Below are positions 44,136 to 57,600 of a stretch of 64,000 nt of DNA, piece after piece. Both the position numbers and the translations under genes were made by a program. The stretch covers positions 310,001-374,000 of the forward strand of contig JAHQRK010000033.1 of the NCBI GenBank assembly GCA_019828595.1, read 5' to 3'. The notes beneath the pieces were generated by a model. It saw only the letters and a program-made list of their open reading frames with translations. It ran no database searches and was not told the origin of the DNA. How positions within the stretch are numbered: position 1 is the stretch's first letter; each line of letters opens with the position of its first letter. The stretch comes from Aphanomyces cochlioides (Eukaryota > Oomycota > Saprolegniomycetes > Saprolegniales > Verrucalvaceae).

Positions 44136-47100
44136 TCATGAAACGGCGCTGTTAGGAATGATGTGTTGACGTAACCAGGGGTCCGAAGATAGATGCTTGA
44201 GCACATTGAATACCTTGGTGTATCCCTTCTTGAGAGGGAGATCAACCAGGAGCTGTTGTAGATGTAGCTTGATCAAAGAGGCAGCATGAATGGCAACTTC
44301 CATCGGACTCTTCGCTGTGAGGTCGGGTCGAAAGGTGCGATCGGCACGTTGGAGCCATATTTGATAATACACGCAGGCTCGGACAATCGGCCAGATCTTC
44401 AGATAGCCACGGATGTAGTATCCATCGGACGGCTTGGGCGTCTCGTAGAACATTTCCAGACACGTGGACGGAAAGGAACACTCGAGCAGTCGCTGGATTG
44501 TCTTGAAGGAATACCAAACAGATTGACCATATCCACAAGAGAACAGGAAATGCTCGTACGTCTCATTGACACGACAGAAGACACACGTCGGCTTGGGGTC
44601 TTGGTACTGAAACAGATATTGCATGGCGTTGGCGCGGAGAAGGGTCTTGAAAATGAACTCTCCATATCGAGGGAGAATGTGGTCGGGTTGGAGGAAGGCG
44701 GCAAGTTGGGTAAGGCGCTTGGGGTCTTCGTAAAAGTTGGATGGCAGGTTGAGATGCTTGGTAGGAAGAATGGACGAGCTGACAGCTGGAGAAGCTCTGA
44801 TCTTAGCCGATTTCGAAGTCGCAAGCGCCAACAAGATCGGACTCGAGTCAGGGTGAATTATCCAGTGCCATTCCATCCATTCAGAGCTAGGCGTGGCAAG
44901 TGGAACACGGGAGCATCCTTTTCAGAAACAATCTCAAACAATCGTGATAACTTGGTCACCAAGATTGAGATCCATTGTTTCGTTGGAGGGACAAAATTGG
45001 CTTGGCGGCAGGCACGGTTGATTTTGTCGAACAAGATCGAAGCTGGCCAAACTCGCTGACACGGAGTCAACAAATGCGACAACTTCGTGATGTGAAGCGA
45101 AGCCAATACATTGGCTTGGTCTTGCGTCGATGTAGAGCACTGATCGTATAGGTCTTCGAGTCCAGGCAGATACGAGTTGTGCCAAAGGGGAATATCCAAA
45201 GATGAGATGTGATTTGGACAGCCGTACGGAGTCCAGCGGGATTCAAACCAGCTACTCAATAAGGCTTTCCACATTGGAGTGATATTGGGATTCTTGTACA
45301 GTTGTCTGATGAATGCAGAAGAGCCATTTGCCAAGAGGAGATCTCGGGGGAACCCCATGGATGAAAAGCCTTCTCGAGGAGAGTATAGCCCGGCGTAATC
45401 CAGGCGGACATGGCAGACTTGCGGGGTGGGGTGGTGATGGCTTGAATGCATCTGATCATGACAGAGCGGTTGTGTTGTTGCCATAAAGCAAGTGCATGGT
45501 GCAGGCCTAAGCCACCGGACTTCTTCGGCATGAATAGGATCTCCTTTTTGATCAAACGGAGGCCATGGACAGAGGAGGATGGGTTGATTTCTTCACCATG
45601 CATAAATTGAAGCATGGCCTTGTCGATCTTTTTGGCCAGGTCTTTGTCGGCAGGGACAAAAGCCAGTTGGTACCATAACACAGGCAGACATATGCTGTGC
45701 AGGATAGTGACTTTTCCGGCCATGGTTCGAGCCTTGTAGAGCCACAAAGACAAGCGAGCCACAAACTTCTCAAACACGTAATTGAAACGTGCCAATGGAG
45801 AAAGATTGGGCGCAACCAAGATACCAAGAGCCTTCACGGGACTGTCGGAAGTAACTTGTAGTGAGGCAAGGTTCCCATTCAACTGGCTGTAGGTCAGAAT
45901 TTGGGTCTTGTCTACGTTGAGTCGGAAACCAGACTTGTCGCAAAAGGTTTGAACCAATGCAAGCTGCCGGTGGAGGCACGTCTCATTTGCCGCATAGAGT
46001 TGCGAGTCGTCGGCAAAGTAACTCCCAGTGTGGTAGCGATCCCCACACTTGATGCCATAGTTGGAGTGTTGCCGTAGGAGTTGGCACATCGGTTCCAAAG
46101 CGATCACAAACAGAAGTGGCGACAGTGGATCACCTTGCAACACACCGCGTGAGATGTGAACTGGCTTGGACAAGAAGCCGTTCACCAAGATGCGAGACTT
46201 GCGGCCCGAGTACAGTACGCGAACCATGTCAACAAAGGTTTCGGGAAAGCCATAGTGACGGAGGACGCGGAGCAAGTACGCGTGGTCCACGCGATCAAAA
46301 GCTTTCTCAAAGTCAAGCAGTGCCACCATCGAGGACGGACTGTGTAGTTTGATGTGGTGCAGCATGTCATCCAGTCGTGCAATATTGGTTTGGATATTGC
46401 TTCGACGGATAAAGCCTTGCTGGTCCGGGTGGATGATGTGTCGAATGTGGCGCTGGAGTCGATAAGCCAGAATACTCGTCAGGATTTTCACATCCGTGTT
46501 GAGTAGGCTAATGGGCCGATAGTTCTTGGCTTGTGACTTGGGGCCTTTCTTGTGCAGCAACACCAGCGTACTGACAAGTTGCATGGGAGTCAAGCGAGGG
46601 TGAGAATGGAGCTGGTGTGTGAATAGCAGCTCCAATACCAACGACCACTTGTGAGGTGCAAGTTTGAGGACTTCGAATGGCAGAGCGTTGGGACCTGGCG
46701 CTGAGTTCGAACTGCTGTGTCGAATAGCATGATAGAACTCGTTGGCGCGCAAGGGAGCCGACAGCTCTTTCTGGGCTTGCTCTGGCAGTTGCTTGTGTCG
46801 AGTCAATGGGGTCAGAAATGACGACACTTCGTCTCCAGATCGCTGCACCTCGGGAGCTGCAAACAAGTCCTTGTAGTAGTCGACCAGGACGTCAGACATG
46901 CCTTGTTGATTGGAGACAACATTTCCATTGACATCCACCAACTCTTTGAAGACTGTCTTCTTCAAGGGGGTAGGGACAGGGGACATGAAGTGGAACTTGG
47001 ACGAGCGCTCTGCTTTGTACAAGTGAAGTTGGAACGCCTGGTCTTGACGAAACTGCTTGTCTCGATCTTGCAGCTCGTGAATTTGCTTTTGAAGGTCTCG

Positions 47101-47563
47101 CACTCGATCCACCAGCACTGAATCTTGACGCATGTTGGGGACTTGCAAAAGCGAAGCGATCTCGACAGCTAACTTCTTCAACGGCAGACGTTGTTTCTCC
47201 AATCGTTGAGAATGGAATTCTTTGAGTTGGGAGCGGATATCATTGACCAGCATGTCGTAGGCCTTGGAGATATTGTGGAATGTTGGAGACTTGTCCAAAA
47301 ATCGATCCAGACATCCATGAACAATCTCGGCCGCTCGTGGTAGACGAAGTAGCCAAGTTGGAGCTTTCCATGATCCAGAGCCATGGCGCAATGTTTGACG
47401 CTTTGTGATGATACGACATGCCACGTGGTCAGCCTGTGGAACGTGTGGCATGTGCGTCGCCTTCCAATGACGAAGACCCGCCAAGGTGGACAAACAAAAG
47501 ATGTAGTCGAGTCGGTTGGTGAGTGTGGGACTTGTGAAGGTTCTTGCCACGGGGTTTTGACGG
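44136..47563 (-). pseudogene. LINE-A ORF2, reverse transcriptase region (A9)
   Basis: The least damaged RT of the family here. From VARTFTSP (end of the endonuclease) it is open through SAPGPN, NYRPISLLN, HPDQQGF, DFEKAFDRVDH, GVLQGDPLSP and the catalytic YFADD (46006-46020). One G is missing from a G run near 45346, shifting the frame in the thumb region, and one base near 44892. It retains the GT near 45231 that A3 and A6 have lost. The C-terminal zinc-knuckle motif is present. The endonuclease N-terminus is missing. Confidence 0.88.
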
Positions 47564-47709
47564 TTAAATGAGTTGTATTAACCTTATTTTTGAGCAAAGG
47601 CCCTAATGACTTACTAATTTGCCTCGTACTGTATAAATAGAACTTGGAAAACAGAATATGGCAAAGTGGTCATTGAACAGGAGATGAAGTGAGTGAGCCG
47701 TTAGCTCAC
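47564..47709 (-). other. LINE-A 3' UTR (A10)
   Basis: 146 bp like A3. The hairpin is kept with a loop change (CGTTA for CGTCA). Attached to A9 at GACGG. Confidence 0.65.
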
Positions 47710-48638
47710 TCATGAAACGACGCTGTTAGGAATGATGTGTTGACGTAACCAGGGGTCCGAAGATAGATGCTTGAGCACATTGAATACCTTGGTGTATCCC
47801 TTCTTGAGAGGGAGATCAACCAGGAGCTGTTGTAGATGTAGCTTGATCAAAGAGGCAGCATGAATGGCAACTTCCATCGGACTCTTCGCTGTGAGGTCGG
47901 GTCGAAAGGTGCGATCGGCACGTTGGAGCCATATTTGATAATACACGCAGGCTCGGACAATCGGCCAGATCTTCAGATAGCCACGGATGTAGTATCCATC
48001 GGACGGCTTGGGCGTCTCGTAGAACATTTCCAGACAAGTCGACGGAAAGGAACACTCGAGCAGTCGCTGGATCGCCTTGAAGGAATACCAAACAGATTGA
48101 CCATATCCACAAGAGAACAGGAAATGCTCGTACGTCTCATTGACACGACAGAAGACACACGTCGGCTTGGGGTCTTGGTACTGAAACAGATATTGCATGG
48201 CGTTGGCGCGGAGAAGGGTCTTGAAAATGAACTCTCCATATCGAGGGAGAATGTGGTCGGGTTGGAGGAAGGCGGCAAGTTGGGTAAGGCGCTTGGGGTC
48301 TTCGTAAAAGTTGGATGGCAGGTTGAGATGCTTGGTAGGAAGAATGGACGAGCTGACAGCTGGAGAAGCTCTGATCTTAGCCGATTTCGAAGTCGCAAAC
48401 GCCAACAAGATCGGACTCGAGTCAGGGTGAATCATCCAGTGCCATTCCATCCATTCAGAGCTTGGCGTCGGCAAGTGGAACACGGGAGCATCCTCTTCAG
48501 AAACAATCTCAAACAATCGTGATAACTTGGTCACCAAGATTGAGATCCATTGTTTCGTTGGAGGGACAAAATTGGCTTGGCGGCAGGCACGGTTGATTTT
48601 GTCGAACAAGATCGAAGCTGGCCAAACTCGCTGACACC
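47710..48638 (-). pseudogene. LINE-A ORF2, C-terminal fragment (A10)
   Basis: One uninterrupted frame from CQRVWPAS to VVS-stop, including the C-x2-C-x7-H-x4-C motif. It lacks the one-base deletion near HLPTPSSEW that A6 and A9 share. Everything upstream is replaced by satellite, so it is a remnant. Confidence 0.85.
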
Positions 48639-51600
48639 TGCTGACAAAACCAAGCTTAAACATAAATCGAAAACATGTCAGTCTCAGTGGCTGATGCGAC
48701 TGTGAGAACCACTAATCTTTTCAAATTTGTAGTCGACTCCGTGATAGGCGCATAATTTTACACTCCATTTGCTTTTTGTCATCTAATACACCCCGGAAAA
48801 CTTCTACTTATTCTTTTCTTGCTAGTAAAACCGCTTTCAGCGCAGAAGACATTGCTCTGTTGTCACTTGGCATCATGTCAGCCAAATCTTTTTGTCCAAT
48901 CCAGTTGCTGTAATTTCTTGAAAGCAGCCAAGCATCTTGATTCAGCTATTATTAATATTAGCATTTTGGTCGGCATGAAGATTTTGCTGACAAAACCAAG
49001 CTTAAACATAAATCGAAAACATGTCAGTCTCAGTGGCTGATGCGACTGTGAGAACCACTAATCTTTTCAAATTTGTAGTCGACTCCGTGATAGGCGCATA
49101 ATTTTACACTCCATTTGCTTTTTGTCATCTAATACACCCCGGAAAACTTCTACTTATTCTTTTCTTGCTAGTAAAACCGCTTTCAGCGCAGAAGACATTG
49201 CTCTGTTGTCACTTGGCATCATGTCAGCCAAATCTTTTTGTCCAATCCAGTTGCTGTAATTTCTTGAAAGCAGCCAAGCATCTTGATTCAGCTATTATTA
49301 ATATTAGCATTTTGGTCGGCATGAAGATTTTGCTGACAAAACCAAGCTTAAACATAAATCGAAAACATGTCAGTCTCAGTGGCTGATGCGACTGTGAGAA
49401 CCACTAATCTTTTCAAATTTGTAGTCGACTCCGTGATAGGCGCATAATTTTACACTCCATTTGCTTTTTGTCATCTAATACACCCCGGAAAACTTCTACT
49501 TATTCTTTTCTTGCTAGTAAAACCGCTTTCAGCGCAGAAGACATTGCTCTGTTGTCACTTGGCATCATGTCAGCCAAATCTTTTTGTCCAATCCAGTTGC
49601 TGTAATTTCTTGAAAGCAGCCAAGCATCTTGATTCAGCTATTATTAATATTAGCATTTTGGTCGGCATGAAGATTTTGCTGACAAAACCAAGCTTAAACA
49701 TAAATCGAAAACATGTCAGTCTCAGTGGCTGATGCGACTGTGAGAACCACTAATCTTTTCAAATTTGTAGTCGACTCCGTGATAGGCGCATAATTTTACA
49801 CTCCATTTGCTTTTTGTCATCTAATACACCCCGGAAAACTTCTACTTATTCTTTTCTTGCTAGTAAAACCGCTTTCAGCGCAGAAGACATTGCTCTGTTG
49901 TCACTTGGCATCATGTCAGCCAAATCTTTTTGTCCAATCCAGTTGCTGTAATTTCTTGAAAGCAGCCAAGCATCTTGATTCAGCTATTATTAATATTAGC
50001 ATTTTGGTCGGCATGAAGATTTTGCTGACAAAACCAAGCTTAAACATAAATCGAAAACATGTCAGTCTCAGTGGCTGATGCGACTGTGAGAACCACTAAT
50101 CTTTTCAAATTTGTAGTCGACTCCGTGATAGGCGCATAATTTTACACTCCATTTGCTTTTTGTCATCTAATACACCCCGGAAAACTTCTACTTATTCTTT
50201 TCTTGCTAGTAAAACCGCTTTCAGCGCAGAAGACATTGCTCTGTTGTCACTTGGCATCATGTCAGCCAAATCTTTTTGTCCAATCCAGTTGCTGTAATTT
50301 CTTGAAAGCAGCCAAGCATCTTGATTCAGCTATTATTAATATTAGCATTTTGGTCGGCATGAAGATTTTGCTGACAAAACCAAGCTTAAACATAAATCGA
50401 AAACATGTCAGTCTCAGTGGCTGATGCGACTGTGAGAACCACTAATCTTTTCAAATTTGTAGTCGACTCCGTGATAGGCGCATAATTTTACACTCCATTT
50501 GCTTTTTGTCATCTAATACACCCCGGAAAACTTCTACTTATTCTTTTCTTGCTAGTAAAACCGCTTTCAGCGCAGAAGACATTGCTCTGTTGTCACTTGG
50601 CATCATGTCAGCCAAATCTTTTTGTCCAATCCAGTTGCTGTAATTTCTTGAAAGCAGCCAAGCATCTTGATTCAGCTATTATTAATATTAGCATTTTGGT
50701 CGGCATGAAGATTTTGCTGACAAAACCAAGCTTAAACATAAATCGAAAACATGTCAGTCTCAGTGGCTGATGCGACTGTGAGAACCACTAATCTTTTCAA
50801 ATTTGTAGTCGACTCCGTGATAGGCGCATAATTTTACACTCCATTTGCTTTTTGTCATCTAATACACCCCGGAAAACTTCTACTTATTCTTTTCTTGCTA
50901 GTAAAACCGCTTTCAGCGCAGAAGACATTGCTCTGTTGTCACTTGGCATCATGTCAGCCAAATCTTTTTGTCCAATCCAGTTGCTGTAATTTCTTGAAAG
51001 CAGCCAAGCATCTTGATTCAGCTATTATTAATATTAGCATTTTGGTCGGCATGAAGATTTTGCTGACAAAACCAAGCTTAAACATAAATCGAAAACATGT
51101 CAGTCTCAGTGGCTGATGCGACTGTGAGAACCACTAATCTTTTCAAATTTGTAGTCGACTCCGTGATAGGCGCATAATTTTACACTCCATTTGCTTTTTG
51201 TCATCTAATACACCCCGGAAAACTTCTACTTATTCTTTTCTTGCTAGTAAAACCGCTTTCAGCGCAGAAGACATTGCTCTGTTGTCACTTGGCATCATGT
51301 CAGCCAAATCTTTTTGTCCAATCCAGTTGCTGTAATTTCTTGAAAGCAGCCAAGCATCTTGATTCAGCTATTATTAATATTAGCATTTTGGTCGGCATGA
51401 AGATTTTGCTGACAAAACCAAGCTTAAACATAAATCGAAAACATGTCAGTCTCAGTGGCTGATGCGACTGTGAGAACCACTAATCTTTTCAAATTTGTAG
51501 TCGACTCCGTGATAGGCGCATAATTTTACACACCATTTGCTTTTTGTCATCTAATACACCCCGGAAAACTTCTACTTATTCTTTTCTTGCTAGTAAAACC

Positions 51601-54600
51601 GCTTTCAGCGCAGAAGACATTGCTCTGTTGTCACTTGGCATCATGTCAGCCAAATCTTTTTGTCCAATCCAGTTGCTGTAATTTCTTGAAAGCAGCCAAG
51701 CATCTTGATTCAGCTATTATTAATATTAGCATTTTGGTCGGCATGAAGATTTTGCTGACAAAACCAAGCTTAAACATAAATCGAAAACATGTCAGTCTCA
51801 GTGGCTGATGCGACTGTGAGAACCACTAATCTTTTCAAATTTGTAGTCGACTCCGTGATAGGCGCATAATTTTACACTCCATTTGCTTTTTGTCATCTAA
51901 TACACCCCGGAAAACTTCTACTTATTCTTTTCTTGCTAGTAAAACCGCTTTCAGCGCAGAAGACATTGCTCTGTTGTCACTTGGCATCATGTCAGCCAAA
52001 TCTTTTTGTCCAATCCAGTTGCTGTAATTTCTTGAAAGCAGCCAAGCATCTTGATTCAGCTATTATTAATATTAGCATTTTGGTCGGCATGAAGATTTTG
52101 CTGACAAAACCAAGCTTAAACATAAATCGAAAACATGTCAGTCTCAGTGGCTGATGCGACTGTGAGAACCACTAATCTTTTCAAATTTGTAGTCGACTCC
52201 GTGATAGGCGCATAATTTTACACTCCATTTGCTTTTTGTCATCTAATACACCCCGGAAAACTTCTACTTATTCTTTTCTTGCTAGTAAAACCGCTTTCAG
52301 CGCAGAAGACATTGCTCTGTTGTCACTTGGCATCATGTCAGCCAAATCTTTTTGTCCAATCCAGTTGCTGTAATTTCTTGAAAGCAGCCAAGCATCTTGA
52401 TTCAGCTATTATTAATATTAGCATTTTGGTCGGCATGAAGATTTTGCTGACAAAACCAAGCTTAAACATAAATCGAAAACATGTCAGTCTCAGTGGCTGA
52501 TGCGACTGTGAGAACCACTAATCTTTTCAAATTTGTAGTCGACTCCGTGATAGGCGCATAATTTTACACTCCATTTGCTTTTTGTCATCTAATACACCCC
52601 GGAAAACTTCTACTTATTCTTTTCTTGCTAGTAAAACCGCTTTCAGCGCAGAAGACATTGCTCTGTTGTCACTTGGCATCATGTCAGCCAAATCTTTTTG
52701 TCCAATCCAGTTGCTGTAATTTCTTGAAAGCAGCCAAGCATCTTGATTCAGCTATTATTAATATTAGCATTTTGGTCGGCATGAAGATTTTGCTGAAAAA
52801 CCAAGCTTAAACATAAATCGAAAACATGTCAGTCTCAGTGGCTGATGCGACTGTGAGAACCACTAATCTTTTCAAATTTGTAGTCGACTCCGTGATAGGC
52901 GCATAATTTTACACTCCATTTGCTTTTTGTCATCTAATACACCCCGGAAAACTTCTACTTATTCTTTTCTTGCTAGTAAAACCGCTTTCAGCGCAGAAGA
53001 CATTGCTCTGTTGTCACTTGGCATCATGTCAGCCAAATCTTTTTGTCCAATCCAGTTGCTGTAATTTCTTGAAAGCAGCCAAGCATCTTGATTCAGCTAT
53101 TATTAATATTAGCATTTTGGTCGGCATGAAGATTTTGCTGACAAAACCAAGCTTAAACATAAATCGAAAACATGTCAGTCTCAGTGGCTGATGCGACTGT
53201 GAGAACCACTAATCTTTTCAAATTTGTAGTCGACTCCGTGATAGGCGCATAATTTTACACTCCATTTGCTTTTTGTCATCTAATACACCCCGGAAAACTT
53301 CTACTTATTCTTTTCTTGCTAGTAAAACCGCTTTCAGCGCAGAAGACATTGCTCTGTTGTCACTTGGCATCATGTCAGCCAAATCTTTTTGTCCAATCCA
53401 GTTGCTGTAATTTCTTGAAAGCAGCCAAGCATCTTGATTCAGCTATTATTAATATTAGCATTTTGGTCGGCATGAAGATTTTGCTGACAAAACCAAGCTT
53501 AAACATAAATCGAAAACATGTCAGTCTCAGTGGCTGATGCGACTGTGAGAACCACTAATCTTTTCAAATTTGTAGTCGACTCCGTGATAGGCGCATAATT
53601 TTACACTCCATTTGCTTTTTGTCATCTAATACACCCCGGAAAACTTCTACTTATTCTTTTCTTGCTAGTAAAACCGCTTTCAGCGCAGAAGACATTGCTC
53701 TGTTGTCACTTGGCATCATGTCAGCCAAATCTTTTTGTCCAATCCAGTTGCTGTAATTTCTTGAAAGCAGCCAAGCATCTTGATTCAGCTATTATTAATA
53801 TTAGCATTTTGGTCGGCATGAAGATTTTGCTGACAAAACCAAGCTTAAACATAAATCGAAAACATGTCAGTCTCAGTGGCTGATGCGACTGTGAGAACCA
53901 CTAATCTTTTCAAATTTGTAGTCGACTCCGTGATAGGCGCATAATTTTACACTCCATTTGCTTTTTGTCATCTAATACACCCCGGAAAACTTCTACTTAT
54001 TCTTTTCTTGCTAGTAAAACCGCTTTCAGCGCAGAAGACATTGCTCTGTTGTCACTTGGCATCATGTCAGCCAAATCTTTTTGTCCAATCCAGTTGCTGT
54101 AATTTCTTGAAAGCAGCCAAGCATCTTGATTCAGCTATTATTAATATTAGCATTTTGGTCGGCATGAAGATTTTGCTGACAAAACCAAGCTTAAACATAA
54201 ATCGAAAACATGTCAGTCTCAGTGGCTGATGCGACTGTGAGAACCACTAATCTTTTCCAGTTGCTGTAATTTCTTGAAAGCAGCCAAGCATCTTGATTCA
54301 GCTATTATTAATATTAGCATTTTGGTCGGCATGAAGATTTTGCTGACAAAACCAAGCTTAAACATAAATCGAAAACATGTCAGTCTCAGTGGCTGATGCG
54401 ACTGTGAGAACCACTAATCTTTTCAAATTTGTAGTCGACTCCGTGATAGGCGCATAATTTTACACTCCATTTGCTTTTTGTCATCTAATACACCCCGGAA
54501 AACTTCTACTTATTCTTTTCTTGCTAGTAAAACCGCTTTCAGCGCAGAAGACATTGCTCTGTTGTCACTTGGCATCATGTCAGCCAAATCTTTTTGTCCA

Positions 54601-57600
54601 ATCCAGTTGCTGTAATTTCTTGAAAGCAGCCAAGCATCTTGATTCAGCTATTATTAATATTAGCATTTTGGTCGGCATGAAGATTTTGCTGACAAAACCA
54701 AGCTTAAACATAAATCGAAAACATGTCAGTCTCAGTGGCTGATGCGACTGTGAGAACCACTAATCTTTTCAAATTTGTAGTCGACTCCGTGATAGGCGCA
54801 TAATTTTACACTCCATTTGCTTTTTGTCATCTAATACACCCCGGAAAACTTCTACTTATTCTTTTCTTGCTAGTAAAACCGCTTTCAGCGCAGAAGACAT
54901 TGCTCTGTTGTCACTTGGCATCATGTCAGCCAAATCTTTTTGTCCAATCCAGTTGCTGTAATTTCTTGAAAGCAGCCAAGCATCTTGATTCAGCTATTAT
55001 TAATATTAGCATTTTGGTCGGCATGAAGATTTTGCTGACAAAACCAAGCTTAAACATAAATCGAAAACATGTCAGTCTCAGTGGCTGATGCGACTGTGAG
55101 AACCACTAATCTTTTCAAATTTGTAGTCGACTCCGTGATAGGCGCATAATTTTACACTCCATTTGCTTTTTGTCATCTAATACACCCCGGAAAACTTCTA
55201 CTTATTCTTTTCTTGCTAGTAAAACCGCTTTCAGCGCAGAAGACATTGCTCTGTTGTCACTTGGCATCATGTCAGCCAAATCTTTTTGTCCAATCCAGTT
55301 GCTGTAATTTCTTGAAAGCAGCCAAGCATCTTGATTCAGCTATTATTAATATTAGCATTTTGGTCGGCATGAAGATTTTGCTGACAAAACCAAGCTTAAA
55401 CATAAATCGAAAACATGTCAGTCTCAGTGGCTGATGCGACTGTGAGAACCACTAATCTTTTCAAATTTGTAGTCGACTCCGTGATAGGCGCATAATTTTA
55501 CACTCCATTTGCTTTTTGTCATCTAATACACCCCGGAAAACTTCTACTTATTCTTTTCTTGCTAGTAAAACCGCTTTCAGCGCAGAAGACATTGCTCTGT
55601 TGTCACTTGGCATCATGTCAGCCAAATCTTTTTGTCCAATCCAGTTGCTGTAATTTCTTGAAAGCAGCCAAGCATCTTGATTCAGCTATTATTAATATTA
55701 GCATTTTGGTCGGCATGAAGATTTTGCTGACAAAACCAAGCTTAAACATAAATCGAAAACATGTCAGTCTCAGTGGCTGATGCGACTGTGAGAACCACTA
55801 ATCTTTTCAAATTTGTAGTCGACTCCGTGATAGGCGCATAATTTTACACTCCATTTGCTTTTTGTCATCTAATACACCCCGGAAAACTTCTACTTATTCT
55901 TTTCTTGCTAGTAAAACCGCTTTCAGCGCAGAAGACATTGCTCTGTTGTCACTTGGCATCATGTCAGCCAAATCTTTTTGTCCAATCCAGTTGCTGTAAT
56001 TTCTTGAAAGCAGCCAAGCATCTTGATTCAGCTATTTATTAATATTAGCATTTTGGTCGGCATGAAGATTTTGCTGACAAAACCAAGCTTAAACATAAAT
56101 CGAAAACATGTCAGTCTCAGTGGCTGATGCGACTGTGAGAACCACTAATCTTTTCAAATTTGTAGTCGACTCCGTGATAGGCGCATAATTTTACACTCCA
56201 TTTGCTTTTTGTCATCTAATACACCCCGGAAAACTTCTACTTATTCTTTTCTTGCTAGTAAAACCGCTTTCAGCGCAGAAGACATTGCTCTGTTGTCACT
56301 TGGCATCATGTCAGCCAAATCTTTTTGTCCAATCCAGTTGCTGTAATTTCTTGAAAGCAGCCAAGCATCTTGATTCAGCTATTATTAATATTAGCATTTT
56401 GGTCGGCATGAAGATTTTGCTGACAAAACCAAGCTTAAACATAAATCGAAAACATGTCAGTCTCAGTGGCTGATGCGACTGTGAGAACCACTAATCTTTT
56501 CAAATTTGTAGTCGACTCCGTGATAGGCGCATAATTTTACACTCCATTTGCTTTTTGTCATCTAATACACCCCGGAAAACTTCTACTTATTCTTTTCTTG
56601 CTAGTAAAACCGCTTTCAGCGCAGAAGACATTGCTCTGTTGTCACTTGGCATCATGTCAGCCAAATCTTTTTGTCCAATCCAGTTGCTGTAATTTCTTGA
56701 AAGCAGCCAAGCATCTTGATTCAGCTATTATTAATATTAGCATTTTGGTCGGCATGAAGATTTTGCTGACAAAACCAAGCTTAAACATAAATCGAAAACA
56801 TGTCAGTCTCAGTGGCTGATGCGACTGTGAGAACCACTAATCTTTTCAAATTTGTAGTCGACTCCGTGATAGGCGCATAATTTTACACTCCATTTGCTTT
56901 TTGTCATCTAATACACCCCGGAAAACTTCTACTTATTCTTTTCTTGCTAGTAAAACCGCTTTCAGCGCAGAAGACATTGCTCTGTTGTCACTTGGCATCA
57001 TGTCAGCCAAATCTTTTTGTCCAATCCAGTTGCTGTAATTTCTTGAAAGCAGCCAAGCATCTTGATTCAGCTATTATTAATATTAGCATTTTGGTCGGCA
57101 TGAAGATTTTGCTGACAAAACCAAGCTTAAACATAAATCGAAAACATGTCAGTCTCAGTGGCTGATGCGACTGTGAGAACCACTAATCTTTTCAAATTTG
57201 TAGTCGACTCCGTGATAGGCGCATAATTTTACACTCCATTTGCTTTTTGTCATCTAATACACCCCGGAAAACTTCTACTTATTCTTTTCTTGCTAGTAAA
57301 ACCGCTTTCAGCGCAGAAGACATTGCTCTGTTGTCACTTGGCATCATGTCAGCCAAATCTTTTTGTCCAATCCAGTTGCTGTAATTTCTTGAAAGCAGCC
57401 AAGCATCTTGATTCAGCTATTATTAATATTAGCATTTTGGTCGGCATGAAGATTTTGCTGACAAAACCAAGCTTAAACATAAATCGAAAACATGTCAGTC
57501 TCAGTGGCTGATGCGACTGTGAGAACCACTAATCTTTTCAAATTTGTAGTCGACTCCGTGATAGGCGCATAATTTTACACTCCATTTGCTTTTTGTCATC

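Larger units (their letters stand above)
43990..47563 (-). mobile_element. LINE-A copy A9, 5' truncated
   Basis: Has the 3' UTR and ORF2 back to the end of the endonuclease. It is interrupted at 47563 by the 3' end of A10 at TTTTGACGG; intact copies read TTTTGACGGCG there. Neither flank carries a visible target duplication. Confidence 0.88.
47564..48638 (-). mobile_element. LINE-A copy A10, 3' 1.1 kb only
   Basis: 3' UTR and the ORF2 C-terminus, cut at about 48638 by the right satellite array. A short CTGACA similarity is present at the junction. Confidence 0.88.

Noticed and set aside
48679..48720. Hammerhead ribozyme in the satellite (CTGATG...GAGAAC)
   Set aside because: The core would need CUGAnGA and GAAA. 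Here it is CTGATGC and GAGAAC, and no cleavage-site stem could be matched.
48950..48965. TAATATTA motif like a rolling-circle origin
   Set aside because: It lies in an AT-rich near-palindrome and lacks the final C and the flanking GC stem of such origins.
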